DNA from: Rhizorhabdus sp049889055
GTDB taxonomy: Bacteria > Pseudomonadota > Alphaproteobacteria > Sphingomonadales > Sphingomonadaceae
Assembly (NCBI RefSeq): GCF_049889055.1
Contig: NZ_JBLTWO010000003.1
Coordinates: 294,129 to 358,128, forward strand
Direction: 5' to 3'
DNA length: 64,000 nt
Numbering within the stretch: the stretch's first letter is position 1; the number at the start of each line of letters is the position of its first letter. Below are positions 27,386 through 36,334 of the stretch, in pieces. The notes below the pieces were generated by a model. It ran no database searches, had not been told where the DNA came from, and saw nothing but the letters and a program-made list of their open reading frames with translations. A program made the position numbers and the translations under genes.

Positions 27386-29209
27386 ATGACCGCTTTCGAG
27401 ACAATAGAAGCGTCGCGCCGGGGAGTGCTCGGCCTGCTTGGCGCGGGCGCTGCCATTGCAGCAATGCCTGGTTGGGCTGCTGGCGAGAACGATGCCGTAC
27501 GCCGGTTGCGCGCGCTGCTCGAACAGAGCGACGAAGCGGAAGCGCAGCTCGACCCCATTTCGGAATCGCGCAAGGCCAAGGCAATCACCGGGCCGGTCTT
27601 CGTCGACCCGCTGGGCGATTTTTTTGCAACGAAGACGAAGGCGAACAAGCTGGCCGAATGGCAGGAACTGCAGGCGATCGAGCGCGCCGCGCTCTCGCCG
27701 GTTGACCGCATCGCCTATGACGTGTTCGCTTACAAGACGCGCCAGACTCTCGATCTGTTCGAGAGCGGCCTGTTCGAGGTGCAGCGCAAGGCGCCGTTCA
27801 ATCCGTCCTTCGGCTTGCAGGTCGAGTTTCCCGACTTCGTGTCCGGCGGCCCGGCGCCCTTCGCGACGGTGCAGGATTATGAAGCCGGGCTCGAGCGGCT
27901 CGATGGCTTCGTCGGCTATCTCGGCAATTCGGTCGCCCAGGCGAAGCGCGGCCTCGCCGAGGGGTATAAGCAGCCCCGCATCGTCGTCGACAATCTGCTG
28001 AAGCAGGTCGACGCGATGCTCGCGACGCCGGTCGAAAAGAGCCCCTTCTGGTCGGCGATCGATCGTCTCCCCGCCGGCTTCCCGGCAGCAGACAAGGCGC
28101 GCCTTGCCGCCGCCTATCGCAAGGCGATCGAGGAGAAGGTCTATCCGGGCTATCGTCTGTGGCAGAGCTTCCTGCGCGACACCTATCTTCCGGTCGCGAC
28201 GCCCGAGCCGGGGCGCTGGGCGATGAAGGACGGCGACCGCCTCTATGCCTGGGAGCTCGCCCGCCACACGACGACGCGCCGGACGCCCGACGAGATCCAC
28301 GCCCTCGGCCTGTCCGAGGTGGCGCGCATCCGTGCCGAGATGGACCGCGTCCGCGAGACGGTCGGGTTTTCCGGCGATCTCAAGGCATTCTTCGAATATG
28401 TTCGGACGGATCCTAAATTCTACTGCAAGACGCCCGACGAACTGCTTGGCCGTTTCAAGGCGATCGAGGACCGCATCTGGCTGCGCATTCCGGAGCTGTT
28501 CCACAGCCGCCCCAAGGCGCCGTTCAAGGTTGCGCCGCTGCCCGCACTCGGCGATCAGCGCGGCACCGGCTATTATCGGCCGGGCCCGCCGGACGGGAAG
28601 AGCCCCGGCATATTGTTCTTCAACATGTCGATGCTCAACACCCGGCCGATCCCGACGCTGGAGACGCTGACGCTGCACGAGGGCATCCCGGGCCACCATT
28701 TCCAGATCACCCTGGTGCGCGAGAACGAGGCCTTGCCGCCGCTGCTCCGCTATGGCTCCTCGACCGCCTATAGCGAGGGCTGGGGGCTCTATGCGGAATC
28801 GCTCGGGCCGGAACTCGGCATGTTCGGCGATCCGATGCAGCTGTTCGGGCATCTCGACATGGAGATGCTGCGCGCCGTGCGGCTCGTGGTCGATACCGGA
28901 ATCCACGCCAGGCGCTGGGATCGGCAGAAGGCGATCGACTATATGCTCGACAACACCTCGATGGCGCCACGTGACGTCGCGGTCGAGATCGATCGCTACA
29001 TCGCCTATCCGGGCCAGGCCTGCGCCTACAAGATCGGTGAACTCAAGTTCCGCGAGCTGCGCAACCGCGCGACCGCCAAGCTTGGCAGCCGCTTCGATAT
29101 CCGCGACTATCACCAGCAGGCGCTGGAGACGGGCAGCCTGCCCATGGATGTGCTCGAAGCGAAGGTCGATGGCTGGATCGCCGCGGGCGGGGGAAAGACG
29201 AAGGCATGA
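27386..29209 (+). CDS. DUF885-family exported peptidase-like protein (copy 2)
   Basis: A 607-residue paralogue of the gene at 19392, with an N-terminal twin-arginine-like signal (EASRRGVLGLLGAGAAIA) and the presumed metal motif LHEGIPGHHFQI. SD GGGGGGAAG lies just before the ATG at 27386; the upstream open frame is not coding. Its stop overlaps the DUF3311 start (ATGA), so uptake genes follow in the same transcript: DUF3311, then the SSS symporter. This order suggests that products of periplasmic hydrolysis are taken up directly by the symporter. Confidence 0.9.
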   Translation: MTAFETIEASRRGVLGLLGAGAAIAAMPGWAAGENDAVRRLRALLEQSDEAEAQLDPISESRKAKAITGPVFVDPLGDFFATKTKANKLAEWQELQAIERAALSPVDRIAYDVFAYKTRQTLDLFESGLFEVQRKAPFNPSFGLQVEFPDFVSGGPAPFATVQDYEAGLERLDGFVGYLGNSVAQAKRGLAEGYKQPRIVVDNLLKQVDAMLATPVEKSPFWSAIDRLPAGFPAADKARLAAAYRKAIEEKVYPGYRLWQSFLRDTYLPVATPEPGRWAMKDGDRLYAWELARHTTTRRTPDEIHALGLSEVARIRAEMDRVRETVGFSGDLKAFFEYVRTDPKFYCKTPDELLGRFKAIEDRIWLRIPELFHSRPKAPFKVAPLPALGDQRGTGYYRPGPPDGKSPGILFFNMSMLNTRPIPTLETLTLHEGIPGHHFQITLVRENEALPPLLRYGSSTAYSEGWGLYAESLGPELGMFGDPMQLFGHLDMEMLRAVRLVVDTGIHARRWDRQKAIDYMLDNTSMAPRDVAVEIDRYIAYPGQACAYKIGELKFRELRNRATAKLGSRFDIRDYHQQALETGSLPMDVLEAKVDGWIAAGGGKTKA

Positions 29210-29457
29210 CGACCGGACGCTATGGGCACCGCTGGCTGTTCCTGATCCCTTTCCTCTGGCAGGTCGCGGCAGTCCCGCTGGTCAACGACGTCGCGTGGCG
29301 GCCGCTGTCGCTGCCCTTTCCGATGGCGTGGCAGATGGTCGGCATCGTCCTGACGACGATCATCATCGCCATCGTCTTCCGTCTCGACGAGCGTATCGAC
29401 GGCGACGAGGAGGGGGCTGACGGCGAAGGGCTTGAGGGCGGGGACCATCACGCATGA
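29206..29457 (+). CDS. DUF3311 small membrane protein
   Basis: An 83-residue protein with two hydrophobic helices (LFLIPFLWQVAAVPLVN and MAWQMVGIVLTTIIIAIVF) and an acidic tail. DUF3311 proteins regularly precede sodium/solute symporters and are thought to be accessory subunits. It overlaps the upstream DUF885 stop by four bases and the downstream symporter start by four bases, a tight translational coupling. Confidence 0.85.
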   Translation: MTTGRYGHRWLFLIPFLWQVAAVPLVNDVAWRPLSLPFPMAWQMVGIVLTTIIIAIVFRLDERIDGDEEGADGEGLEGGDHHA

Positions 29458-30890
29458 TCCTCGCGCTCACTCTGGCGATCGTGCTGGGCACCGTGATCGG
29501 TGCGGTTCTCTACAGCCGCCGGCAGGCGCGTGCGAAGACGATGGCCGAATGGGCCGTCGGCGGGCGGCGCTTCGGCATCCTCATCTTCTGGTTTCTGAAC
29601 GCGGGCGAGATCTACACCACCTTCGCGGTGCTCGGCATCTCCGGCTTCGCCTGGGCCTATGGTGCGCCCGCCTATCTCGCGCTGACGTCGGTCTCGCTGG
29701 CGGCGGTGATCGGCTATTGGCTCATGCCGCGCATCTGGGCGGCGGGCCACAAGGACAATCTGGTCACCCAGGCCGATTTCTTCGCCGCCCATTATTGCGC
29801 GACCTGGCTCGGCGTCGTGGTCGGCCTGGCCGGCATCGCCGCGCTGATCGTCTATGTGCAGATCCAGATTACCGCGCTGGGCCTGATCCTGCGCCTGACC
29901 CTGGGGCAGGATGTGTCGCCCGCGCTGGCGGCGAGCCTTGCGGCGGTCGTGATGGTCGCCTTCGTCTTTCTGGCCGGGCTGCGCTCGGCGGCCTTTGCGG
30001 CGGGTGTGAAGGACATCCTGATGCTCGTCGTGGTCGTGGTGCTGTGCGGCAGCGCGGCGACGGCGGTCGGGGCGTCGTCGATGCTCGACATCTACACCCG
30101 GGTGCAGGACAGCTTTCCCGCCGTCGGCAGTTTCCCCGGTCTGAAGCCCGAAGCTGGGCTCGACAGCGTCTGGCTGATGACCTCGGCGCTCAATGTCGCG
30201 ATCGGCAACTGGATCCTGCCGCATCTGTTTCAGCTGTGCTTTTCGGCCGGCAGCCGCAAGACGATCCGGCGCAACGCAGTGCTCCAGCCGATCTATTCGC
30301 TGTCCTATTTCTTCATCATCCTGCTCGGTTTCGCGGCGTTGCTGGCGGGCACCCAGCCGCCCGAAGGCGACAGCAATGCGGCGCTGATCACCTTCGTCGC
30401 GGGCCATTACCCGCCCTGGGCCGTGGGCCTGTTCGCGGGGACGGCCTGCCTGCTGGCACTCGTACCCGGATCGGTGCTGTTGCTGACGGCGGGATCGCTG
30501 TTCAGCCGCAACGTCCTGAAGCCGATGCTGCCCTCGATGACCGATCGCGCTGCGCTGCTCGCGTCGCGCCTGTCGATGCTGCTGTTCGCCGGCACGGCGG
30601 TATGGCTGACGCTCGGCGCGTCGCGCTCGCTGGTCGAGATCGGCCTGTCGGCCTATGCCGCAATCGGCATGCTCGCGCCCGGCGTCTATTTCGCCTTCAC
30701 CTGGAAGCGGGCCAATGCGGTCGGCATCATGGCTGGCATCGTCGTCGGCTATGCGGCGCTTCTGTCGCAGATGCAGCCCTTCTGGAACGGCCTGCTGCCG
30801 CATTGGGATACCGGCCTGGTCGCGATGATCGTCAACGCCGCCGTGGCGGCGCTGGTCTCGATCGCGGTCCCGTCACGTCGCCGGGACTAG
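29454..30890 (+). CDS. Sodium:solute symporter (SSS family)
   Basis: A 478-residue inner-membrane carrier with about thirteen helices, of the PutP/DhlC-like SSS family. The N-terminal segment has the typical MAEWAVGGRRFG and GEIYTTFAVLG. These carriers import amino acids, organic acids or sugars with Na+. Coupling to DUF3311 is usual for this branch. It probably brings the amino-acid-like product of the island into the cytoplasm. Its 3' end overlaps the convergent LysR gene by 18 bases. Confidence 0.9.
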   Translation: MILALTLAIVLGTVIGAVLYSRRQARAKTMAEWAVGGRRFGILIFWFLNAGEIYTTFAVLGISGFAWAYGAPAYLALTSVSLAAVIGYWLMPRIWAAGHKDNLVTQADFFAAHYCATWLGVVVGLAGIAALIVYVQIQITALGLILRLTLGQDVSPALAASLAAVVMVAFVFLAGLRSAAFAAGVKDILMLVVVVVLCGSAATAVGASSMLDIYTRVQDSFPAVGSFPGLKPEAGLDSVWLMTSALNVAIGNWILPHLFQLCFSAGSRKTIRRNAVLQPIYSLSYFFIILLGFAALLAGTQPPEGDSNAALITFVAGHYPPWAVGLFAGTACLLALVPGSVLLLTAGSLFSRNVLKPMLPSMTDRAALLASRLSMLLFAGTAVWLTLGASRSLVEIGLSAYAAIGMLAPGVYFAFTWKRANAVGIMAGIVVGYAALLSQMQPFWNGLLPHWDTGLVAMIVNAAVAALVSIAVPSRRRD

Positions 30891-31820
30891 GTCATTCTCG
30901 GCATGGGGCGTCATCGCCTGCGCCGGCGCCCAGTTCTTAAGGCTGTTCTCCAGCTGCGACAGCAGCCGGGCCGGAGCGCCGTCGAGCTGGCGACCGAGCC
31001 GGTGGATCAGACTGACCGAGCTATGTTCGAGCTCGGGGTCGAGCAGCGGCCGCGCGACCAGGCTGCCCTCGGCCAGTTCGGTCAGTGCCGAGATGCGCGG
31101 CAGGACCGTCACCGCGCGCCCGGCCTTGGCGACGTCGCGCATCATCTGGATCGAGGTCGTCACCAGCATCGGTTCGAGCATGATCCGTGCGCGTCGTTCG
31201 GCGTGGAGCAGGCTGGATCGGATGCGGAAGCCCTTGGGCGGCAGGCACAGGTCGAAGCGGTTCAGATCCTCGAGCGTGATCGCGCTCAGCGCTGCGGCCG
31301 GATGGCTGGGGGCACACAGGACAGTCAGCGGCTGGCTGACCGACAGGCGCGTCCGGATCTTGGGTTCGTCGGGCACGTGCAGGATCATGCCGATATGAAC
31401 CTCGTCCTCGAGCACCATGCGGACGATTTCTGAACTGGCGCAGCTGTGGACGGTTATGGCGATGCCGGGGTTGCGGCGCTGGAACTGGTCGATCGTCTTG
31501 GCAAAGGCGTTGCCGATGAAGCCCTCGCCGATCGCCAGCACGATATGCCCGGCCTTCACCTCGCGCAGCTCCTGGAGCCGGTTCATCAGCCCCTCGCGGT
31601 CGGCCAGCTGTTCACGGTGAAAGTCGAACACCAGCCGGCCTGCGTCGGTCAGCCGGATGGAGCGCCGGCCTCGCTCGATCAGGGACACCCCCATCGCGCT
31701 TTCCAGCTGGCTGATCTGGCGGCTGATCGACGATACCGCGACGCCGATCTTCTCGCTCGCGAGGCGCATCGATCCGAGCGACGCGGCCTCATAAAAATAA
31801 TGGAAAGCGTTGTCCCACAT
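30873..31820 (-). CDS. LysR-family regulator of the 18-37 kb island
   Basis: A 315-residue LysR protein: HTH in the first 60 residues (AASLGSMRLASEKIGVAVSSISRQISQLESAM) and an effector domain. The ATG at 31820 begins the family consensus; the longer open frame to 31916 does not. It diverges from the DapA-family gene, and the dyad TTGC-N7-GCAA lies between them 65 bases from its start. The same dyad occurs at two more promoters in the island, so this protein is the best candidate master regulator, probably autoregulated. Confidence 0.88.
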   Translation of the reverse strand: MWDNAFHYFYEAASLGSMRLASEKIGVAVSSISRQISQLESAMGVSLIERGRRSIRLTDAGRLVFDFHREQLADREGLMNRLQELREVKAGHIVLAIGEGFIGNAFAKTIDQFQRRNPGIAITVHSCASSEIVRMVLEDEVHIGMILHVPDEPKIRTRLSVSQPLTVLCAPSHPAAALSAITLEDLNRFDLCLPPKGFRIRSSLLHAERRARIMLEPMLVTTSIQMMRDVAKAGRAVTVLPRISALTELAEGSLVARPLLDPELEHSSVSLIHRLGRQLDGAPARLLSQLENSLKNWAPAQAMTPHAENDLVPAT

Positions 31821-31884
31821 GTCCCCGCTCCGTTTTTTGTGACGCGATGCAACAGGAAAGCGGCGCGTAACGCAACTGAAAACT

Positions 31885-31899
31885 TTGCACGTAGCGCAA
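31885..31899. promoter_or_regulatory. TTGC-N7-GCAA element, site C
   Basis: TTGC-ACGTAGC-GCAA in the divergent region between the LysR gene and the DapA-family gene. Two extra GCAA half-sites lie just to its left (in GATGCAAC and AACGCAAC). The position, 65 bases from the LysR start and about 100 from the enzyme gene, is typical of LysR autoregulatory sites. Confidence 0.65.
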
Positions 31900-31999
31900 C
31901 GAATGTGGGGATTCATTGCTATTGCTGCGAAGGCGGCTTCGTCGCAACAGCTAGAGACGGTTTGGCAAAGCCGTTACGAGCGCCAAAGGGGGCCATGGT

Positions 32000-32920
32000 T
32001 TGAGCAAGCGATCTCGCGTCAACTGGCGGGGCTATATCCCTGCGATCACGACACCTTTCGACGCCGATCGGCAGCTCGACCTGGCCGGTCTGGGGCGGCT
32101 GCTCGAGTGGCTCGAGGCAGAGGGCATGCATGGCCTCGTCCTTGCCGGGACCACCGGTGAGTGGACCAGCCTGAGACCGGCCGAGCGCAAGCAGCTGTTC
32201 GCGGCTGCCGGCGACCAGATGGGCAAGCGGCTGCCGCTGATCGCCGGGTGCAGCGCCTTCACCGCGCCCGAGGTCATCGACTTCGCCGAAGCTGCCGCCG
32301 CGCATCATTTCGAGGGCGTGCTGGTGACGCCGCCGCCTTATCTGCGCCCGAACGCCGACGAGATCGTCGACTTCTACAGCGAGATTTCCAAGCATACGCC
32401 GCTGCCGATCTGCGTGTACAACTGGCCGCCGGGCACCGCGATCGACATGCCGGTCGAATTGCTGGAGCGGCTTGCGGACATCGAGAATGTCGTGGCCATC
32501 AAGCAGTCGACCAGCAGTTTGCGGAGTTTTACCGACACATTCTTCGCGCTGAACGACAAGGTTCGTGTGTTCGGCCATTCGATGGACGAACACGGCCTGG
32601 CGCTGCTGCAGGCACGCGGCGGCGACGGGACGATGGGGGCCGGCGCGGTTCTCGGCCGCGTTCATCCGGACTTCTACAATCACCTTTGGGCAGGGGAGAT
32701 AGACGCGGCCCGCGCTTGCGGCGTAAAGGACCGCATGATCCTCGATCACTGGTATACCCGCGAACTGGTCGGCCGCTTCGGCTCCGGTCCTGCCGTGCTC
32801 AAGGCGGGGCTCAACGTGCAGGGTCTGCCGGGCGGTTTTGTCCGGCGTCCTCTGCGCGATGTCGCCGAAGAGCATATCGCCACGATCCGGGAGACTCTGG
32901 TCGCCGCCGGGCGGCTCTAG
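32000..32920 (+). CDS. DapA-family aldolase/deaminase
   Basis: A 306-residue class I aldolase-fold enzyme. The Schiff-base Lys is K168 (VAIKQST) and the catalytic Tyr is Y140 (CVYNWPPG), 28 residues apart as in dihydrodipicolinate synthase; GTTGEW at 51-56 is the conserved loop. It does not sit with lysine genes. The downstream amino-acid dehydrogenase makes it resemble the pyrroline-4-hydroxy-2-carboxylate deaminase of hydroxyproline breakdown (LhpC/HypD type), a 2-keto-acid aldolase being the alternative. The TTG start has AAAGGGGG upstream. The next gene begins three bases after its stop. Confidence 0.82.
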   Translation: MSKRSRVNWRGYIPAITTPFDADRQLDLAGLGRLLEWLEAEGMHGLVLAGTTGEWTSLRPAERKQLFAAAGDQMGKRLPLIAGCSAFTAPEVIDFAEAAAAHHFEGVLVTPPPYLRPNADEIVDFYSEISKHTPLPICVYNWPPGTAIDMPVELLERLADIENVVAIKQSTSSLRSFTDTFFALNDKVRVFGHSMDEHGLALLQARGGDGTMGAGAVLGRVHPDFYNHLWAGEIDAARACGVKDRMILDHWYTRELVGRFGSGPAVLKAGLNVQGLPGGFVRRPLRDVAEEHIATIRETLVAAGRL

Positions 32921-32923
32921 CCG

Positions 32924-34102
32924 ATGGAGCGGTGCGATGTCCTGGTGGTGGGAGGCGGCCTCGTCGGCTGCGCCGCCGCATGGCATCTCGCCGTCGCCGG
33001 TGCGAGCGTCACGGTGGTCGACGCGGCGGATTTCGGGCTGGGCGCATCCGGGCAGAATGCCGGATCGCTCCACTTCCAGATCGAGCGCCGCTTCCTCGAA
33101 CAGGGTGATGCGCTCGCCCGGCAGGCCGAACAGACCATAGCCCTCAGCCGCATGGCGATCGAAGACTGGAAGGGGCTCGAAGCTGCGCTCGACGCGGACC
33201 TCCATGTCGTGATGGACGGCGGCTTCATGGTCGCCGAAACCCCCGAACAGGTCGCCATGCTCGAACGCAAGGTCGAGCGCGAGATGCGCGAGGGGTTGCG
33301 GATGCGCCTGCTCGACGGCGACGAGGCGCGCGCGATCGCGCCCTATCTGTCGCGGTCGATCCTGGCGGCCGGCTATGCCCCCGACGAAGGCCATGCGGAC
33401 TCGCGCGCGATCGTCCCGGCCTATGCCGCTGCGGCACGGCGCGCGGGGGCCAGGCTAATCAGCCGCACGCGGCTCGACCGTCTCCAGCGCGTTGCAGGCG
33501 GCTTCGAGGCAGGCGCGGGCGATCTGTCGATCCATGCGGGTCAGGTTCTGGCCGCCGCCGGGGCCTGGACGCCCCAGATCTGCGCGCTCGCCAATCTCCA
33601 TGCGCCGCTCTACCCGGTCGCGCTGCTGATGAACGTGACCGAGCGCAGCCGCACGCTCGAAGTGCCGCATCTGGTGCAGCATGTCGGCCGCCGCCTGTCG
33701 ATGAAGCAGACCGGCGCGGGCAATATCCTGATCGGCGGCGGCTGGCCCTCGCGCCTGGCGCGAACCGGGGATGGCGGTTTCGACCCCGGCGCACGGCCCG
33801 AACTGATCGCGGACTCGCTCGCCGGCAATCTGCGCGCGGCGATCGACACCGTCCCCGCCGTCGCAGGGCTCAACCTGATCCGCAGCTGGACCGGCGTCAC
33901 CGCTGTCAGCGCCGACCAGCTTCCGGTGGTGGGCGAGGTGCCGCGCATGCCCGGCTTCTGGATCGCGGGTGGCGGATCGGCCTTCACGTTGGGACCGACC
34001 TTCGCGCGGCTCGTCGCCCAGGCCATCGGTGGAACCCAGACGCCCGAACTCGACTTCGTTTCGCCGGCGCGGTTCGAGCATTTGAACAGCTTCATGGGGT
34101 AG
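32924..34102 (+). CDS. FAD-dependent amino-acid oxidase/dehydrogenase (DAO family), catalytic subunit
   Basis: A 392-residue flavoprotein. The dinucleotide-binding motif VVGGGLVGCAAAWHLAVAGASVTVVD lies at the N-terminus (about 5-30) and a C-terminal FAD contact in WIAGGGSAFTLGP. Similar to the beta subunits of D-hydroxyproline dehydrogenase, opine oxidase and HcnC. It would oxidise a secondary or D-amino acid to the imine. The two following genes supply the 2Fe-2S and pyridine-nucleotide-oxidoreductase-like subunits, so the three should form one complex. Confidence 0.87.
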   Translation: MERCDVLVVGGGLVGCAAAWHLAVAGASVTVVDAADFGLGASGQNAGSLHFQIERRFLEQGDALARQAEQTIALSRMAIEDWKGLEAALDADLHVVMDGGFMVAETPEQVAMLERKVEREMREGLRMRLLDGDEARAIAPYLSRSILAAGYAPDEGHADSRAIVPAYAAAARRAGARLISRTRLDRLQRVAGGFEAGAGDLSIHAGQVLAAAGAWTPQICALANLHAPLYPVALLMNVTERSRTLEVPHLVQHVGRRLSMKQTGAGNILIGGGWPSRLARTGDGGFDPGARPELIADSLAGNLRAAIDTVPAVAGLNLIRSWTGVTAVSADQLPVVGEVPRMPGFWIAGGGSAFTLGPTFARLVAQAIGGTQTPELDFVSPARFEHLNSFMG

Positions 34103-34104
34103 GG

Positions 34105-34377
34105 ATGCGGATCGAACGCGACACCGAGCGGGGACGCCCGCTGACCCTGACCGTAGACGGGCACAGCCTGACCGCCTTCGACGGCGAGACGCTGGCGGCT
34201 GCGATGCTCCAGAACGGTGTAGCTTTCCGACGGGACACGCGCGGGATGGATCGCAGCCTGTTCTGCAATATGGGCAGCTGTTCCGAATGCATGGTCACGC
34301 TGCTCCCGTCGGGACGGCGCGCCCGCGCCTGCGTCACGCCCGTGAGCGACGGCATGGAGGTGCGGACCGATGGCTGA
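34105..34377 (+). CDS. 2Fe-2S subunit of the amino-acid dehydrogenase (HcnA-like)
   Basis: A 90-residue ferredoxin-like protein with cysteines in CNMGSCSEC plus a later Cys (RACVTPV), the small-subunit pattern of opine oxidases and of hydrogen cyanide synthase A. It starts two bases after the flavoprotein stop and overlaps the next gene by eight bases. It relays electrons inside the complex. Confidence 0.88.
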   Translation: MRIERDTERGRPLTLTVDGHSLTAFDGETLAAAMLQNGVAFRRDTRGMDRSLFCNMGSCSECMVTLLPSGRRARACVTPVSDGMEVRTDG

Positions 34378-35740
34378 TCGTGTCGACGTCGCGATCATCG
34401 GCGGTGGTCCGGCGGGTCAGGCGGCAGCGCTGACTCTCGCGGACCTGGGCATCGCCGCGACCGTGATCGACGAGCAGCTTCGTCCCGGTGGGCAGATATT
34501 GCGCCAGCCGCCCAAGGCCTTTCGCGTCTCCAACTGGATGGACGGCGGGCTCTATGCCGATCTCCGCCGCCAGCTGGCGCGCTTCGAGGCGCTGGACGGG
34601 GTTGACTGGCGCGGCGGGCGATCGGTTCTGGGCATTGCGCGGAGCGGGGTGGAGGATTTCTCGATCACCCTGTCGTCCGCAGCCGGGGTCGAGACGATCG
34701 AGGCGGGCCGCGTGCTCGTGGCCGTCGGTTGTCAGGATCTGGCCGTGCCTTTGCCCGGCTGGACCCTGCCGGGTGTCTATGCGGCGGGCGGCGTGCAGGC
34801 CTTTCTCAAGAGCCAACGCCTGATCCCGGGCGAGCGGCTGCTGTTCGCAGGCACCCACCCGTTGCAGATGGTGATCGCGGCGCAGGTGGTCGAGGCCGGC
34901 GGCAGCGTGGAGGCGGTGCTGTTCGCCCAACCGCAGCTGTCGATGGTCAGGGCGGTGGCGGGCGCTCCGTTCACCGCCGCTGCCCATCTCGGTAATCTCC
35001 TTGCGGCGGCAGGCGCCATGCGCACGCTGCGGCGGCATGGTGTTCCCGTCCATTATGGCGTGCCGATCCAGCACATCCTGGGCGAGCGCAGCGTCGAAGC
35101 CGTCGAGGCTGGTGGTCGGCATTGGACGTGCGATGCGGTCGGTCTCTGCTTCGGCTTCGTGCCGCAGTCGGCGCTGCCGCGCATGATCGGCGCGCGGATG
35201 CGTCCGGCAGGTCCGGCGGGGGGCTGGGCGGCGCAGCATGATCGCTGGATGCGCTCTACCGTGCCGGGGCTGTTCGTCGCGGGCGAGACGACCGGCGTGG
35301 CCGGCGCCCCGGCTGCGATGGCAGCGGGCGAGGTCGCCGGTGCGGGCATCGCGCTCGATCTGGGGGGGCTCGACGAGGCCGGCGCCGACCGCATGGCATC
35401 GGCCGCGCGCTCGCGCCGCGAGGAATTGCTGCGGTTCGCCGCGCTGCTCGACCGCATCGCCGATCCGCGCCCCTATTTTCCAGCGTTGGAGGCCGATACG
35501 CTGGTCTGCCGGTGCGAGGATGTCCCGCTCGGTCGGATCGCACCGCTGCTGGACGGACGCTCGGCCAATGCGATCAAGCTTTCCACGCGCTGCGGCATGG
35601 GCGCCTGCCAGGGCCGCAATTGCGAGCCGACCTTGCTCCGTCTCATCGGCAATTCGGACGAGCCCGGTTTCGCCGCGCGCTTCCCGGCGCGTCCCGTGAC
35701 GATCGCCGATCTGGCCGCACCGCCGCTTCGTTGCGACTAG
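34370..35740 (+). CDS. FAD/NAD(P)-binding subunit of the amino-acid dehydrogenase (HcnB/OoxA-like)
   Basis: A 456-residue protein with two Rossmann folds (AIIGGGPAGQAAALTLADLG near residue 8, and a second around PGVYAAGGVQAF). The C-terminal BFD-like domain binds a second 2Fe-2S cluster: CRCEDV and CGMGACQGRNC. This architecture is that of opine oxidase A, HcnB and the alpha subunit of heteromeric D-hydroxyproline/proline dehydrogenases. Electrons likely go to the respiratory chain rather than NAD+. Confidence 0.88.
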   Translation: MADRVDVAIIGGGPAGQAAALTLADLGIAATVIDEQLRPGGQILRQPPKAFRVSNWMDGGLYADLRRQLARFEALDGVDWRGGRSVLGIARSGVEDFSITLSSAAGVETIEAGRVLVAVGCQDLAVPLPGWTLPGVYAAGGVQAFLKSQRLIPGERLLFAGTHPLQMVIAAQVVEAGGSVEAVLFAQPQLSMVRAVAGAPFTAAAHLGNLLAAAGAMRTLRRHGVPVHYGVPIQHILGERSVEAVEAGGRHWTCDAVGLCFGFVPQSALPRMIGARMRPAGPAGGWAAQHDRWMRSTVPGLFVAGETTGVAGAPAAMAAGEVAGAGIALDLGGLDEAGADRMASAARSRREELLRFAALLDRIADPRPYFPALEADTLVCRCEDVPLGRIAPLLDGRSANAIKLSTRCGMGACQGRNCEPTLLRLIGNSDEPGFAARFPARPVTIADLAAPPLRCD

Positions 35741-35824
35741 AGCAACGATCGAAGCGCTTTTCCCCGATTGCCGAGCGGTCCCCGGCACGACACATTCGGT
35801 CGCACTATTAGCCGGAGACCATCA

Positions 35825-36313
35825 ATGAGCGCGACGCCCGAAAAGCCGCAATTCCTCTCGGTCGATCATATTTCCTGGACGGTTCCCGATCTGGAGGCGG
35901 CGGTCGCCTTCTATCGCGACGTCATCGGCGCGGAGGAGTTGTTCCGCCTGGGGCCGCTCGACGCCGCCGACATTCCGCTCGACGATCAGGGCCGCGACTG
36001 GATGGCGACCCACGTCAACGTGCCGGGCGCTCGGCTGACCCTCGTCATGATGAAGCTCACCGACAATATGAACTTCCAGCTCGTTCAATATGACAAGCCC
36101 GACGACCGTCGGCAGGAGCTGCCGCGCAACTGCGATCGGGGCGGCCATCATCTGGGCCTGAAGGTCGACGATGTCGACAAGGCGATCGCCTATCTCGTCG
36201 CCCATGGCTGCACGGCGATGGAGATCATCCACATCACCGACGGCCCGCTGGCGGGCAAGAAGAATGTCTATATGACCGACCCCTTCGGTCACAGCCTCGA
36301 AATCGTCGACTAA
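35825..36313 (+). CDS. VOC/glyoxalase-family protein
   Basis: A 162-residue protein with the vicinal-oxygen-chelate fold. The N-terminal half begins FLSVDHISWTVPDLEAAVAFYRDVIG and the C-terminal half has HHLGLKVDDVDKAIAYL and ends YMTDPFGHSLEI, with metal-binding His/Glu positions (DHI, HHLG, GHSLEI) retained. GGAG lies eight bases before the ATG. It lies between the dehydrogenase and RidA; it may act on a downstream keto acid or dioxygenation product. Confidence 0.85.
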   Translation: MSATPEKPQFLSVDHISWTVPDLEAAVAFYRDVIGAEELFRLGPLDAADIPLDDQGRDWMATHVNVPGARLTLVMMKLTDNMNFQLVQYDKPDDRRQELPRNCDRGGHHLGLKVDDVDKAIAYLVAHGCTAMEIIHITDGPLAGKKNVYMTDPFGHSLEIVD

Positions 36314-36334
36314 AGCCAGAGCGGGAGACACAGC

